From contig JAKAJH010000023.1 in assembly GCA_021813905.1 (NCBI GenBank), positions 1-47,151 of the forward strand: a DNA stretch of 47,151 bases, written 5' to 3'. Positions 18,101 to 26,900 of this stretch are shown here, piece by piece. The stretch comes from Bacteroidota bacterium. Its GTDB lineage: Bacteria; Bacteroidota; Ignavibacteria; UBA10030. Numbering within the stretch: position 1 is the first letter of the stretch; each line of letters starts with the position of its first letter. Made by a program: the position numbers and the translations under genes. Below the pieces are notes generated by a model, which was not told the origin of the DNA, searched no databases, and saw nothing but the letters and a program-made list of their open reading frames with translations.

Positions 18101-18547
18101 TGGTGGGTGAGCGCGACGAACCTGCGCTGGAGCACGAAGCCTTCGGATCTGCTCGCGGGGACGCCGATTGCGAGCATCACGGCGGATATCGACAACACCA
18201 CGCGGTCCACGCTCCATCCCACCATGGGAGCCGTCGAGTCTCCGGTGGCGCTGGCCGTGGAGCCGGGTCAGGCGATCCCGCGGCAAATGAGTCTCGACCA
18301 GAACTATCCGAACCCGTTCAATCCGTCCACGACCATCCGCTTCACGGTGAAAGAAACCGGTCGCACGACGGTAAAGGTGTATGATCTGACGGGTCGCGAG
18401 GTCAAGACGCTGTTTGACGGCGTCGCCGAGGTCGGGAAGCTGTACGATGTCCGGTTCAACGGCGCCGGCATGGCCAGCGGCGTGTACTTCTACATGCTGC
18501 GGTCCGGCGGCGAGCGCATGGTGAAGCGCATGGTGCTCGTGAAGTAA
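15107..18547 (+). CDS. Secreted right-handed beta-helix protein with type IX sorting domain
   Basis: The 1146-residue protein has a signal peptide ending WA|QLSG, two long homologous beta-helix units (about residues 20-532 and 533-1045), and a C-terminal type IX sorting domain from about residue 1062 (NYPNPFNPSTTIRF, VYDLTGREVKTL, SGVYFYML, MVKRMVLVK). The units are rich in short Asn/Thr/Val coils such as NVYNNEV and NVYNNII, as in pectate-lyase-like helices, with no obvious catalytic residues. It should be exported by Sec and then moved across the outer membrane by the type IX system whose SprA and PorX are encoded at 27419 and 34420. The substrate is unknown. Confidence 0.92.
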   Translation: MKRLLLLCVLMLVATTAWAQLSGTYYIGAAGTKPDTTNPEFATLKAACDTLNKSGVSGNVTFYFTSNLTEPANVGLGLDPGSYTITFKPYTGTTDTITFTQTADNAGASGCWVLGVPDLTVSSAVNYGLVTTRNIVIDGSNTVGGTSQNLVIQNTSGDNIYEVVLKLLGEVNNVVVKNCIINQAIVSTSGTSNYAVALVNRYNSTNTTYYTPDSVTIDHCQITSTGSPSAQALAITNSGTPAAGWPGTSAIVFKNNTLSARTRGIFLNYAGSTDIFGNKISVNQTGTGYLSYGIMPFNIAAGSVTNVYNNEVLQLSTANATAGSNGIIGIYAGVNGTWNVYNNIISGFATTTAVTDPSIVRVWGIQVAGVTANVSFNTVRMPALVYTTSANTTKQQYVGVYITSGTVALKNNVIVSEETADTSYGIYNAGGSLTSNYNDIAFTDTTYAFVGSKGANPTKTLTAWRDSTFQDSSSVQINPTPWWTPTLRWSAKPSDLLAGTPIDGITTDIDNHVRALLHPTMGAVESPIPLSSQLSGTYYIGNAGTKPGGGDPDFLSLKLACDSLNRVGVIGDVLFYITSSLTEPANIGLAVDPGSYAITFKPYASTVDTITFTHAADDNSGPSGAWMIGIKPTIAWADVPSSKVRNVTIDGSNTVGGTTRDLTIQNTTATYRNAIPIVIVGDVANLTIKNCNVLYQNQMVSTYGNLFVAAIMVRARLQSSVEYLPNDVTIQNNLLSSDFPGVVQSASGLTFYYNTDGSASFTHYPNNFVIRENVIKGKRHGLGLNGVANIDVFKNQISTNEDINTGLTSDGILAVGVLPGSVVNIHNNEINQISTKNAGASNGATGISLESAGTYNVYNNMLYGFALTTATVNPTGYLYGIRNISATDTAFIYYNSINMTNTARVDTPTVTYAGIYISNGVNTLENNLVLSAESHFASYAIYRSGTAGTLTSNYNDFAFLDATNGNVGYFNTAAAWSIADWKTASSQDAQSVQINPTPWWVSATNLRWSTKPSDLLAGTPIASITADIDNTTRSTLHPTMGAVESPVALAVEPGQAIPRQMSLDQNYPNPFNPSTTIRFTVKETGRTTVKVYDLTGREVKTLFDGVAEVGKLYDVRFNGAGMASGVYFYMLRSGGERMVKRMVLVK
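15164..18250 (+). repeat. In-frame internal duplication, period about 1539 bp
   Basis: Unit 1 starts at 15164 and unit 2 at 16703, both at CAGCTGAGCGG, an offset of 1539 bp (513 codons). Both open with LSGTYYIG.AGTKP, share DPGSY.ITFKPY and NVTIDGSNTVGGT-type segments, and close with SVQINPTPWW, KPSDLLAGTPI and HPTMGAVESP. The duplication precedes the sorting domain and is diverged at DNA level. Confidence 0.9.
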
Positions 18548-18580
18548 TCGCTTTACCGCTCCGCTTTTCGATAGCGCACG

Positions 18581-18619
18581 ACTCCCGGTGTCCGCGAGGA
18601 TGCCGGGAGTTTTGTTTTT
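18581..18619 (+). terminator. Intrinsic terminator after the beta-helix cargo gene
   Basis: ACTCCCGG (18581-18588) pairs perfectly with CCGGGAGT (18603-18610) around a 14-nt loop, followed by TTTTGTTTTT at 18610-18619. It lies 34 bp after the stop. A second copy of CCGGGAGT occurs at 18620-18627, so the 5' arm has two possible partners. Confidence 0.85.
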
Positions 18620-18898
18620 CCGGGAGTGCTTCCGCGGAGGCGGATCACGCTCCGCAGCGACGGAAACCGAACCGGCACTTGACTCTGGACACGGGGATCA
18701 TCATATTGCCGTGAGCGCGCACGGGGGAACGCGCGATCGCCCAAGGGAGAGGATCGGGCGGAACGGTATCCCTTCTGCAGTGCAATCCGGGTATGCGATG
18801 GAACCCGCGGCGAATCGGCAGTACGCCCTTCGCGGAAAAATCTCTTCATCGCGCCCGGGATTTCTCATTCACATCAACGTCCGTCCAAAGGGGGAGTT
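18620..18898 (+). other. Intergenic region before the second cargo gene
   Basis: No gene is supported in these 279 bp. The region contains an inverted repeat GCGGAG/CTCCGC (18634-18639 and 18650-18655), a promoter candidate at 18679-18707, and a strong ribosome site AAGGGGGAG just before the ATG at 18899. Confidence 0.5.
18679..18707 (+). promoter_or_regulatory. Promoter candidate, TTGACT-N17-CATATT
   Basis: TTGACT (18679-18684), a 17-bp spacer and CATATT (18702-18707) follow the pattern of the other promoters. The expected start near 18714 leaves a leader of about 185 nt before the second cargo gene. Confidence 0.55.
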
Positions 18899-20221
18899 AT
18901 GAAAATCCGCGGTCTTGTTGCGGTGTTGCTCTTCTGCAGTATGCCGGAGATCCTGCGGGCTCAGTTGCTTGCCGAGCACTTCGCGTACGGTGCTTCCGAT
19001 ACGTCCGATCTTACCGCCGTTGCCCCGGAATGGGTCCGGCACAGCGGGACGCAAGGTCCCGCCTATGTGTCGACCGGACTCGCGTTTGCCGGGTACGCGC
19101 TGTCCGGGACCGGCGGATGCGCCCGCTTCACCAACGGAGCCTCGGGAGTGAACGACGGTGACGCCAGCCGTATTCTCTCGGCACCGGTGACGGCCACAAG
19201 CACGATCTACGTCTCGTTGTTGGTGTCACTGGAAAGTGCGAAGGGCACCGGTGACTACTTCTTCCATCTCGGTCCCGCGTCCATCGGAGCCACATTCCGC
19301 GGCAGAGTGTTCGCACGGTCACTTGGCACCGGCTGGGCGCTCGGGCTTGCAAAATACAATGAAACACGGACCGACGATTCGACCGTGCTGACGTTCGGCA
19401 AGACCTATCTGTTGGTGCTGAAGTACGCGTACTCCGCGGACTCCACCAATGACGACGAGGTCACCCTGTACGCCTACGATGCGGGGGTTCCCGTGTCGGA
19501 ACCCGGATTGCCGCTGGTCATGATCGGTCCGGTCGGCAAGGGAATCGGCGGCGATCCGTCCAATATCGGCACCGTTGCGATCCGGCAGGGCACGTACACA
19601 CCCACCGGCACCGTCGACGGCATTGGCGTACGCACCGTGTGGCCGGATGAATCGCTGCCGGTCGAACTGACGGCGTTCCGGGTCTTCGCGAACGGTCGGA
19701 TCGTGCACATCGACTGGGAGACGGCCACGGAGACGAACTGCTACGGATTTGTGGTCGAACGAGCGCGCAACGCCGCGTCCGCGTGGGAACACGTGGCGAG
19801 CGTTGCGGGTGCCGGCACTTCGGCGTCTCCGCATGCGTACCGGGTTCAGGATGAGCCCGGGGAGCCCGGCAGGATCAGCTACCGGCTCCGCCAGATCGAC
19901 CGCGACGGGACCTCGGCGGAAATCGGTATTACGGATGTGGATATCGGCGCGGGCGAGCGCGCAGCCCGGCTTTCCGTCTATCCCAATCCCTTCAATCCGG
20001 CAGCGCATGTCCGATTCTCCGTTCCGGAGGATGGGGAGGTGGAGGTGCGCCTGTTCAGCCTGGTCGGCCGGGAAGTGGCGTTGCTCTTTCGCGGCCGGGT
20101 GCCAGGCGGTTCGGATCAAGTCGTGCCGCTGGCGGCTGGATCGCTTTCGAGCGGGGTGTATTTTTGCGCGCTGAGCTACGGCAAAGAGCGGATCATGCAT
20201 CGCGTGCTGCTTGTACGGTAG
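18899..20221 (+). CDS. Secreted protein with type IX sorting domain, unknown function
   Basis: The 440-residue protein has a signal peptide (cleavage LRA|QLL), a beta-rich body of about 330 residues, and a type IX sorting domain from about residue 358 (LSVYPNPFNPAAHVRF, LFSLVGREVALLF, SGVYFCAL, MHRVLLVR). The segment LPVELTAFRVFANGR then IDWETATETNCYGFVVER is a fibronectin-like module often found just before such sorting domains. No catalytic motif is visible in the N-terminal part, which may be a lectin-like jelly roll. It is expressed separately from the neighbouring beta-helix gene, which ends in its own terminator. Confidence 0.9.
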   Translation: MKIRGLVAVLLFCSMPEILRAQLLAEHFAYGASDTSDLTAVAPEWVRHSGTQGPAYVSTGLAFAGYALSGTGGCARFTNGASGVNDGDASRILSAPVTATSTIYVSLLVSLESAKGTGDYFFHLGPASIGATFRGRVFARSLGTGWALGLAKYNETRTDDSTVLTFGKTYLLVLKYAYSADSTNDDEVTLYAYDAGVPVSEPGLPLVMIGPVGKGIGGDPSNIGTVAIRQGTYTPTGTVDGIGVRTVWPDESLPVELTAFRVFANGRIVHIDWETATETNCYGFVVERARNAASAWEHVASVAGAGTSASPHAYRVQDEPGEPGRISYRLRQIDRDGTSAEIGITDVDIGAGERAARLSVYPNPFNPAAHVRFSVPEDGEVEVRLFSLVGREVALLFRGRVPGGSDQVVPLAAGSLSSGVYFCALSYGKERIMHRVLLVR

Positions 20222-20257
20222 GGACGACGGGAACGGCGGGGAGGGACAGCGGCCAGC

Positions 20258-21361
20258 CTACTTCTGAACCCGGAAGATGTTGACGATGCCGGCGGCCAGG
20301 AAGATCAGGTTCGCCAGCCACGCCGTGACCAGCGGGTCGAGATCCCCGTTGTAGCCGAAGACCTGACTGACCTTCATGAAGATGAGGTAGGTGAAAGTGA
20401 TGGCCACGCTGATGCCGAATCCCAACGCCGCGCCGGTACGCGGACGGCTGGAAGCGAACGGCACGCCGAACAGGATCATGATCACGCTGGCAAACGGAAA
20501 GGCGACTTTCGAGTGGTACTCCACGAGCCACCGGGAGACATCCTGCCCGGCGCGCTCCTGGCTCCGGATGAATTCGCGGAGGTCGGCATAATCCATTTCG
20601 TCAGGCGTGCGCTGTTTGCGCTCGATATCCGTGGGAGTCAGCGCGAGCGTGCCGATGGGCAGGCGCTGGAAGGTGGAGAGGGACTGTCCGGTGGAGTCGA
20701 AGTGCCGCTCCGTGCCCGAGACCAGCACCCAGGTACCGCGCATTCCTCCGCCGCCCGGTGTCGGCGTCCAGCGCATCTGCGCCGCATCGTATCGCCGGAC
20801 CAGGCGTGTCACGTCGGTCGAATCGAAATCCTCGATGCTCACGCGCGAGGCCGTCCGGCTCTGCGTGTCGTAGTAGTTCACCGAAACGATCCGCGTCCGT
20901 CCCTCCAGGAAAACGATATTGTACCGCACCGTCACATCTCCGCCCCGATGCAGATAGGTCCGCTCGATGTACAGCTTCTTCTGGTTCGCGTACGGGACGA
21001 TCCAGCCGTTCAGATAGATACTGAATCCGGTGATGATGATGGACACGATCAGGTACGGCGCGAGAGAGCGGTAAAGACTGATGCCGCTGGACTTCATCGC
21101 GGCCAGTTCATTCTGGCCGGACATGCGGCCGGTGACGAACAGCGCCGCGAGGAGTACGGCCACCGGGGTCATCAGCTTGATGATCTCGGGGAGGAAGGCG
21201 ATGTAGTACTCGACGATGACGCTCGTGGACGCGTTGGCGTCGATGAAGTCGTCCAGCTTCTCCATCATGTCGATAATGACGAAGATGAGCAGGACGGCGA
21301 GCAGGCCGAAGAAGAACGAGACCAGGAACTGCCGGACGATATAGCGGTCGAGGATCTTCAC
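20258..21361 (-). CDS. lptG: LptG-like permease of the LPS transport complex (YjgP/YjgQ family)
   Basis: The protein (367 aa) has two N-terminal transmembrane helices (FLVSFFFGLLAVLLIFVIIDMM and a second near 60-80), a large periplasmic beta-jellyroll middle, and several C-terminal helices (FASVIMILFGVPFASSRPRTG, VAITFTYLIFMKVSQVFG). RMSGQNELAAMKSSGISLYR is the coupling-helix region that contacts LptB. With the adjacent LptF it would lift LPS out of the inner membrane onto the LptA bridge. The start is GTG at 21361, overlapping the stop of lptF (GTGA). It converges with the cargo gene on the + strand, 36 bp apart. Confidence 0.9.
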   Translation of the reverse strand: MKILDRYIVRQFLVSFFFGLLAVLLIFVIIDMMEKLDDFIDANASTSVIVEYYIAFLPEIIKLMTPVAVLLAALFVTGRMSGQNELAAMKSSGISLYRSLAPYLIVSIIITGFSIYLNGWIVPYANQKKLYIERTYLHRGGDVTVRYNIVFLEGRTRIVSVNYYDTQSRTASRVSIEDFDSTDVTRLVRRYDAAQMRWTPTPGGGGMRGTWVLVSGTERHFDSTGQSLSTFQRLPIGTLALTPTDIERKQRTPDEMDYADLREFIRSQERAGQDVSRWLVEYHSKVAFPFASVIMILFGVPFASSRPRTGAALGFGISVAITFTYLIFMKVSQVFGYNGDLDPLVTAWLANLIFLAAGIVNIFRVQK

Positions 21362-22728
21362 GGTGTTTGCGGCGGCGGGGCGTCGCTGCGCCAGGCTTTG
21401 GGCACGAACCGGCTCATCGCCGACCAGTTGATGAAGAGATTCTCACGCGCCGTGCGGATGGTGAGATAGACGCCGATGACGCCCAGGACGATGTTCGCAA
21501 TCCACATGCCCAGCCAGGGCGACACCATGCCGCGGTCAGCCAGCTTCTCCCCGCCGATCAAACATGCCCAGTACAGGAGAAAGAAGCCGAGACTGAGGCT
21601 GGCGCCGACGCCGAACGTTCCCCGGCGTGCCATGATCCCGAGCGGAGCGCCGATCAGCACAAACACCACGCAGGCGATGGGGATCGCATATTTCTTGTGA
21701 ATTTCCACGAGGAACCGCCGCGCCTCAAGATCGTAATAGTGCGCCTGCATGACGTCCGGCTCGATCTGCTGCTGGAGACTCTGTACTGTGTTGCGACGGA
21801 CCACATCCGGATTTGACGAGCCGTAGGCGGGCAATGGAAGCGCTTGTGTCGACAAAAGGTTCGCGGCATTCTGTTTCAGCACCCGATCCGCGCTTGCCAG
21901 GCGTTGCGCCTGCAGCGCACGGATGCTGTCCACGTGCGCGATCATCATCGCGGCGCTCATCTCCCGGTCACCCCGCTGGATGGAGTTGTCCTGCGAGCGC
22001 TGAAAGTTGAATCCTTCGGCATCCATCGCAATGCGGTGCCGCTCGAACCGGATGATGCGGTACTGGCTTCCGGCCGCGGTGTTCAGCTGATGGATCTCGC
22101 CGTTCTGAAGGTCCATGATCAGCTTGCGGTAGTCCGGCGAAAAGGAAATGCGGCCGCGCTCTGCGGTGATAGTGGATGAGATCGAGGGATTGGAGTAGTC
22201 GAGGATCGTCACGCCTTCGAGGTCGTTGGAGTTCTCGAACGTTTTCCGCACCAGAATGCTATGCCCCTGGAGCAGCTGCGTGAACAGGCCGGGGACGAGC
22301 GTGAGCGTGGGCTTCTTGCGGGAGATGTCCGTGGTCAGGATGCGCACGCGGTGGTTGGCGTCGGGGAGCACGTCATTGTTGAAGCTGATCAGCAGTCCGC
22401 AAATGACGATGGAGGCGAGGAACACCGGAGCCATCATCCGGTACAGACTCACGCCGCTTGCCCGCATCGCGGTCACCTGGTTCGTCGCCGCCAGTCCGCC
22501 AAAGGCCATGAGTGTGGAAACCAGCACGGCCATGGGCACCGCCAGGACCACCATCCAGGCGAGGTTCATCGTGACCAGTTCCGCGATGACGGCCGCGCTC
22601 AGTCCTTTGCCCGCAAGCTGATCCAGGAATTTCATCAGGAATTGCAGCAGGAAGATGAACATCATCAGCACGAACGAGAACAGGAACGGGGCAACGTGGA
22701 CGCGTACTATGTGCCGCCAAAGGATCAT
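21358..22728 (-). CDS. lptF: LptF-like permease of the LPS transport complex
   Basis: The 456 residues have the same plan as the downstream protein: an N-terminal helix pair (FLFSFVLMMFIFLLQFLMKFL), ATNQVTAMRASGVSLYRMM as the LptB-contacting region, a large periplasmic domain (about 130-330), and C-terminal helices (AIPIACVVFVLIGAPLGIMARRG). It belongs to the YjgP/YjgQ family and pairs with LptG. The periplasmic domain has an extra helical stretch rich in Gln/Ala (SIRALQAQRLASADRVL) compared with its partner. A promoter on this strand ends almost at the ATG, so the mRNA may be nearly leaderless. Which of the two is F or G is assigned by order and similarity only. Confidence 0.88.
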   Translation of the reverse strand: MILWRHIVRVHVAPFLFSFVLMMFIFLLQFLMKFLDQLAGKGLSAAVIAELVTMNLAWMVVLAVPMAVLVSTLMAFGGLAATNQVTAMRASGVSLYRMMAPVFLASIVICGLLISFNNDVLPDANHRVRILTTDISRKKPTLTLVPGLFTQLLQGHSILVRKTFENSNDLEGVTILDYSNPSISSTITAERGRISFSPDYRKLIMDLQNGEIHQLNTAAGSQYRIIRFERHRIAMDAEGFNFQRSQDNSIQRGDREMSAAMMIAHVDSIRALQAQRLASADRVLKQNAANLLSTQALPLPAYGSSNPDVVRRNTVQSLQQQIEPDVMQAHYYDLEARRFLVEIHKKYAIPIACVVFVLIGAPLGIMARRGTFGVGASLSLGFFLLYWACLIGGEKLADRGMVSPWLGMWIANIVLGVIGVYLTIRTARENLFINWSAMSRFVPKAWRSDAPPPQTP

Positions 22729-22736
22729 CGCGAGTG

Positions 22737-22765
22737 AATATACCCAGATTGCGGGTGGATTACAA
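22737..22765 (-). promoter_or_regulatory. lptFG promoter, TTGTAA-N17-TATATT
   Basis: Read on the - strand, TTGTAA (22765-22760), 17 bp, TATATT (22742-22737). The transcription start expected about 7 nt further is at 22730-22729, one to three bases before the lptF ATG. It is back to back with the + strand promoter at 22773, the two -35 boxes being 7 bp apart. Confidence 0.65.
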
Positions 22766-22772
22766 CGGTGTG

Positions 22773-22801
22773 TTGCCTTTCGGACGCTCCGTCGCTATAT
22801 T
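22773..22801 (+). promoter_or_regulatory. Promoter, TTGCCT-N17-TATATT
   Basis: TTGCCT (22773-22778) and TATATT (22796-22801) are 17 bp apart. The predicted start near 22808 serves the receiver-pdxH-hybrid kinase unit with a leader of about 90 nt. It is divergent from the lptFG promoter. Confidence 0.65.
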
Positions 22802-22896
22802 GGGTCAGCGTCCTTCGGCACGCTCAGAGGCCGCGCGCTTTCGGCGGACGCGAAGGGGAGCACAACCGAAACTGGTATCTCCGGGGGATCGACCTG

Positions 22897-23271
22897 GTGT
22901 CAGAAACGATCTTACTCGTCGAAGACGAGGAATCATTGCTGGAAGTGCTGCGACTCGTCCTGATGGGGACCGGATACACGGTGCTGACAGCCCGCGACGG
23001 GACCGAAGCGGTGGAGTTGTATCGCCGGCACAAGGATCAGATCGCCCTTGTTCTGAGCGACATGGGACTTCCCACGCTGGGGGGGTGGGAAATGTTCCAG
23101 CAGATCCGCCGGATCAATCCGGTCGCCAAGGTCATCCTCGCCAGCGGCTACTTCAACGCAGCGCTCCGGGAGGAGTTCGTGCAGGCGGGAGCCTGTGACT
23201 TTATCCAGAAACCGTACATCCCGGATGTCATCCTTCAGAAGATCCGGGACGTCATCGATCAGCCGCGGTAG
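22897..23271 (+). CDS. Single-domain response regulator (CheY-like receiver)
   Basis: The frame is open upstream, but similarity begins at GTG 22897 (SETILLVEDEE), which has a GGGGGA ribosome site 9 nt before it, so I start there; the product is 124 residues. It has acidic E9-D10-E11, phospho-acceptor Asp55 in LVLSDMGLP, Ser in ILASGYF and the late QKPYIPD lysine. There is no output domain. It probably relays phosphate to or from the hybrid kinase encoded two genes downstream, whose degenerate and normal receiver domains suggest a branched relay. That link is inferred from gene order. Confidence 0.9.
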   Translation: MSETILLVEDEESLLEVLRLVLMGTGYTVLTARDGTEAVELYRRHKDQIALVLSDMGLPTLGGWEMFQQIRRINPVAKVILASGYFNAALREEFVQAGACDFIQKPYIPDVILQKIRDVIDQPR

Positions 23272-23274
23272 CGC

Positions 23275-23919
23275 ATGCACGAAGGCACGATTGCCCGACT
23301 TCGGCGGGAATACGCGAAAGCGGCGCTGACCGAATCGGACGTGGCGGCGGATCCGTTTGATCAGTTCCGGAAGTGGTTCGAGGAGGCGCTGCGGGTGAAC
23401 GTGCCGGATGTCAATGCCATGGCACTGGCCACCGCCGCTCCCGATGGTGCTCCCTCCGTTCGCATGGTGCTCCTCAAGGATTTTGATACCCGCGGGTTTG
23501 TGTTCTTCACAAACTATGAGAGCCGTAAAGGGAGGGAACTCGCCGTGAATCCCCGGGCTGCTCTTCTCTTCTACTGGACAGACCTGGAACGCCAGATCCG
23601 CCTCGAGGGGGCGCTCGAACGCGTGTCCGAAGCGGAATCCCTCGAATATTTTCGCTCGCGGCCCCGCGAAAGCCGGATCAGCGCATCCATCTCCCCGCAG
23701 AGTGCGCCGGTCAGGGACCGGCACGAACTTGACGAGGCATACCGCCGGCTCGATGCACAGTACGCCGGCGCAGAAATCCCGCTCCCGCCGTTCTGGGGCG
23801 GCTATCGGCTCCATCCCGGCAGCTTCGAGTTCTGGCAAGGCCGGCCGAACCGCCTCCACGACCGGATACGATACCGGAGGCAGGGGGCGTCGTGGCTGAT
23901 CGAGAGACTCGCCCCGTGA
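23275..23919 (+). CDS. pdxH: PdxH, pyridoxamine/pyridoxine 5'-phosphate oxidase
   Basis: This FMN enzyme oxidises PNP and PMP to pyridoxal 5'-phosphate. The 214-residue length is typical. Visible signatures are the [14 protein letters not shown] start, [27 protein letters not shown] for FMN binding, [27 protein letters not shown] and the C-terminal [19 protein letters not shown] with RLHDRIRY. It starts 3 bp after the receiver gene, and its 3' end overlaps the hybrid kinase start by 28 nt. A metabolic enzyme between two signalling genes is odd but may reflect simple co-transcription. Confidence 0.97.
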   Translation: MHEGTIARLRREYAKAALTESDVAADPFDQFRKWFEEALRVNVPDVNAMALATAAPDGAPSVRMVLLKDFDTRGFVFFTNYESRKGRELAVNPRAALLFYWTDLERQIRLEGALERVSEAESLEYFRSRPRESRISASISPQSAPVRDRHELDEAYRRLDAQYAGAEIPLPPFWGGYRLHPGSFEFWQGRPNRLHDRIRYRRQGASWLIERLAP

Positions 23920-26900
23920 CGAACGACCATCCCGATTCCGCCCGACCGGTTGCTCCCAGGAACGCCTCCGCGTCGACTGATGAAGATCGTCGTCGAGCCG
24001 CCATCGCCTCCTACGCCATTCTGGACACGTCCCCCGAGCCTGAATACGACGATTTGACCTTCCTGGCCGCTCACGCATGCGGCGCCCCGATTGCGTATCT
24101 CAGTTTCTTCGACGGGGATCGGGTCTGGATGAAGTCGCGGACCGGCACAAACGTCCGCGAGATCCCGCGTAGGGAATCTTTGTGCGGTCTGCTGCTGGAG
24201 ACCGGTGCGGTGACGGAGATCCCGGATTTGACCGCTGATCCCGGCGCGGCCGGCAGAGCGTTCACGCGGATCCTTTCTGATGCCCGCTTCTATGCCGGAG
24301 CCCCGATCGCGAATCCTGACGGCATCGTGATCGGGACGCTGAGCGTCCTTGATCGTACCTCCCGCACCCTGTCGCGCGACGCCCGCAAGGCTCTGGAAGC
24401 CCTCGCGCGTCTGGTGATGACCCGGCTGGAGCTTCGCCGCACGCTGGCGGCCATGGAAGAGGCGTTGCGCGCCGATGCCCGCACGCAGGAACGTCTCGCG
24501 GAGAGCGAACAGCGCCTCATGACCGTCATCAACACCGTGGGGGAAGGGATCACTTTCAGCGATGAACGCGGCCATTTCGAAGTCTATAATCCGCGCATGC
24601 AGGAGATCACGGGCTACACGATGGCGGAAGCCAACGCGGCCGCCGATTTCAGCCGACTGCTCTATCCTGAAGCGGAGGACCATCAGCGCGCGCTCGACGG
24701 TCTGAAGGAACTGCTCGCGAAAGGAGCGGTGGGTGAGGTCGAGACGAACATCCGCACCAAGGAAGGGGAGCAGAAGACGCTGCTGGTGTCGACGGCGGTC
24801 GTGCGATTCCGCGACCGGACGATGTTCCTGAGCACGTATCGGGACATATCGGCCCGGAAGAGGGCTGAGCAGGCGATGCTGGAAAGCGAAAAAAAATTCC
24901 GCGCGATCTTCGACAATACGCCGGCGCCGACCTGGCTCTTCGACTATGATACGCTTCGGTTTCTCGAGGTCAACGAGGCGATGGTCCGCCACTACGGCTA
25001 CGCGCGCGAAGAACTGCAGCAGATGCAGATCACTCAGATCCGGCCGTCGGACCATATTCCCCGTCTCACAAACCTGCTTCACGAGATCCGCTTCCGGCCG
25101 TCGCACAGCACCGAAACGGTTCACCAGGCGAAGGACGGACGTGTCTTCGAAGTGTCCGTGTCCTGGAACACGATCTGGATCCAGGGCCGGCGGGCGGTGC
25201 TCGTCGTCGCCGAGGACATCAGCGATGTGAAACGCCGGACGGAGGAATTGCGCCGCGCCACCGATGCCGCGGAAGAAGCGAGCAGGGCGAAGACCGAATT
25301 CCTCGCGAATATGAGCCACGAGATCCGCACGCCGATGAACGGCGTGATCGGCATGACCAGCCTGCTGCTCGAATCGCAGCTCTCCCGCGAACAGCGGGAA
25401 TACGTGGAGACCATCCGGAACAGCGGCGTGGCACTGCTGACGATCATCAACGACATCCTGAATCTCGCCAAGTTCGAATCCGGTCAGGTCACGCTCGAAC
25501 GGCACCGGGTAGTGCTCGAGGACACGGTGGAGGATGCGTTCGATCTGTTTTCCTCCGAGGCCGAGACGAATCGCGTCGAACTGATGTACTGGATCGACCC
25601 GACGGTGCCTCCGGTCGTGGAAACCGACGGTCTGCGGTTGCGCCAGGTGCTCGTCAATCTCGTCAGCAATGCGATCAAGTTCACGCACGGCGGACATGTG
25701 TGGGTTACGATGACCGCAGGACGTTTCCGGGAACAGGGGCTCGAGGTAAACGTCGAGGTGCGCGACACCGGCATCGGCATCCCTGCGGACCATGTGGACC
25801 GGCTGTTCAAACCCTTCTCTCAGGTTGACGCATCGGCGACCCGCCGGTTCGGCGGCACGGGTCTTGGTCTGGCCATCGCGGCGAGATTGGTCGATCTCCT
25901 GGGCGGAACGATCGGCGTTGAGTCCGTGCCTGAGCGGGGAAGCATGTTCCGGTTCTCGTTCGTCGCGCCGCCGGTGAAGGACGCGACCGACCGCGGGGAA
26001 GCGGAGGCGGCGAAGTTGCTGACGGAGAAACAGGTCCTCTTATGTGCTCAGGATCTGATCGTGGTCGAACACCTGCAGCGTATCCTCCAGCGATGGGATG
26101 CGCGCTGCGCGGCCGCGGGCAACGCGACGGATGCCGTTACGACCGCCGGCGAAGTTCAGCCCGACATCGTGATCGGCACCGCCGACCTGCTGCTTGCGCC
26201 GGGGCAGGGAGTGCTGGAGCAGATCCGCAAACGTGCCGGCAAGCGTGTCCCGGCCATTCTGCTGGCGAATCCCTCCCTCCGGGAACCGCTGGAATCCCGG
26301 TTGCCGGAAGACAGCCGCCTCTTGCTCAAGCCGGTGCGTCAGGTGCTCCTGCGGCGCTTGCTCATCGGCATCCTCCGTGAGCCGTCCCCCGCGGTGGCGG
26401 AAACCGGCGCGGCAGGGCTGACAAAGGCGTTGACGCCGATGCGGATTCTGGTGGCGGAAGACAACCCGATCAACCAGAAACTGCTGCTCCGCGTCCTCAA
26501 AGGCATCGGATACGAAGCCGACCTCGCGGCGAACGGGCTGGAGGTCCTCGATGCGCTGCGACGACAACGCTATGATCTTGTCTTTATGGACGTGCAGATG
26601 CCGGAGATGGACGGTCTCGAGACGTCGCGCATCATCGCCCGCGAATTCACCGGTCCGTCCCGTCCGAAGATCATCGCGATGACCGCTCATGCGCTCGACG
26701 GAGACAAGGAGCGCTGTCTGGACGCCGGCATGCACGATTATCTGACGAAGCCGGTTCTCATGGAGGAAGTGCGTCACGCGGTCGCACGGTGGGCGGATGT
26801 GATCCGCGCGGAACAACAGGCGCCGGCCGGATCCTCCGGATCCCCGAGTACCTCCGGTGATCCGCTGCTCGATCGTCTGCACCTTCTCGAGGAGGAAACG

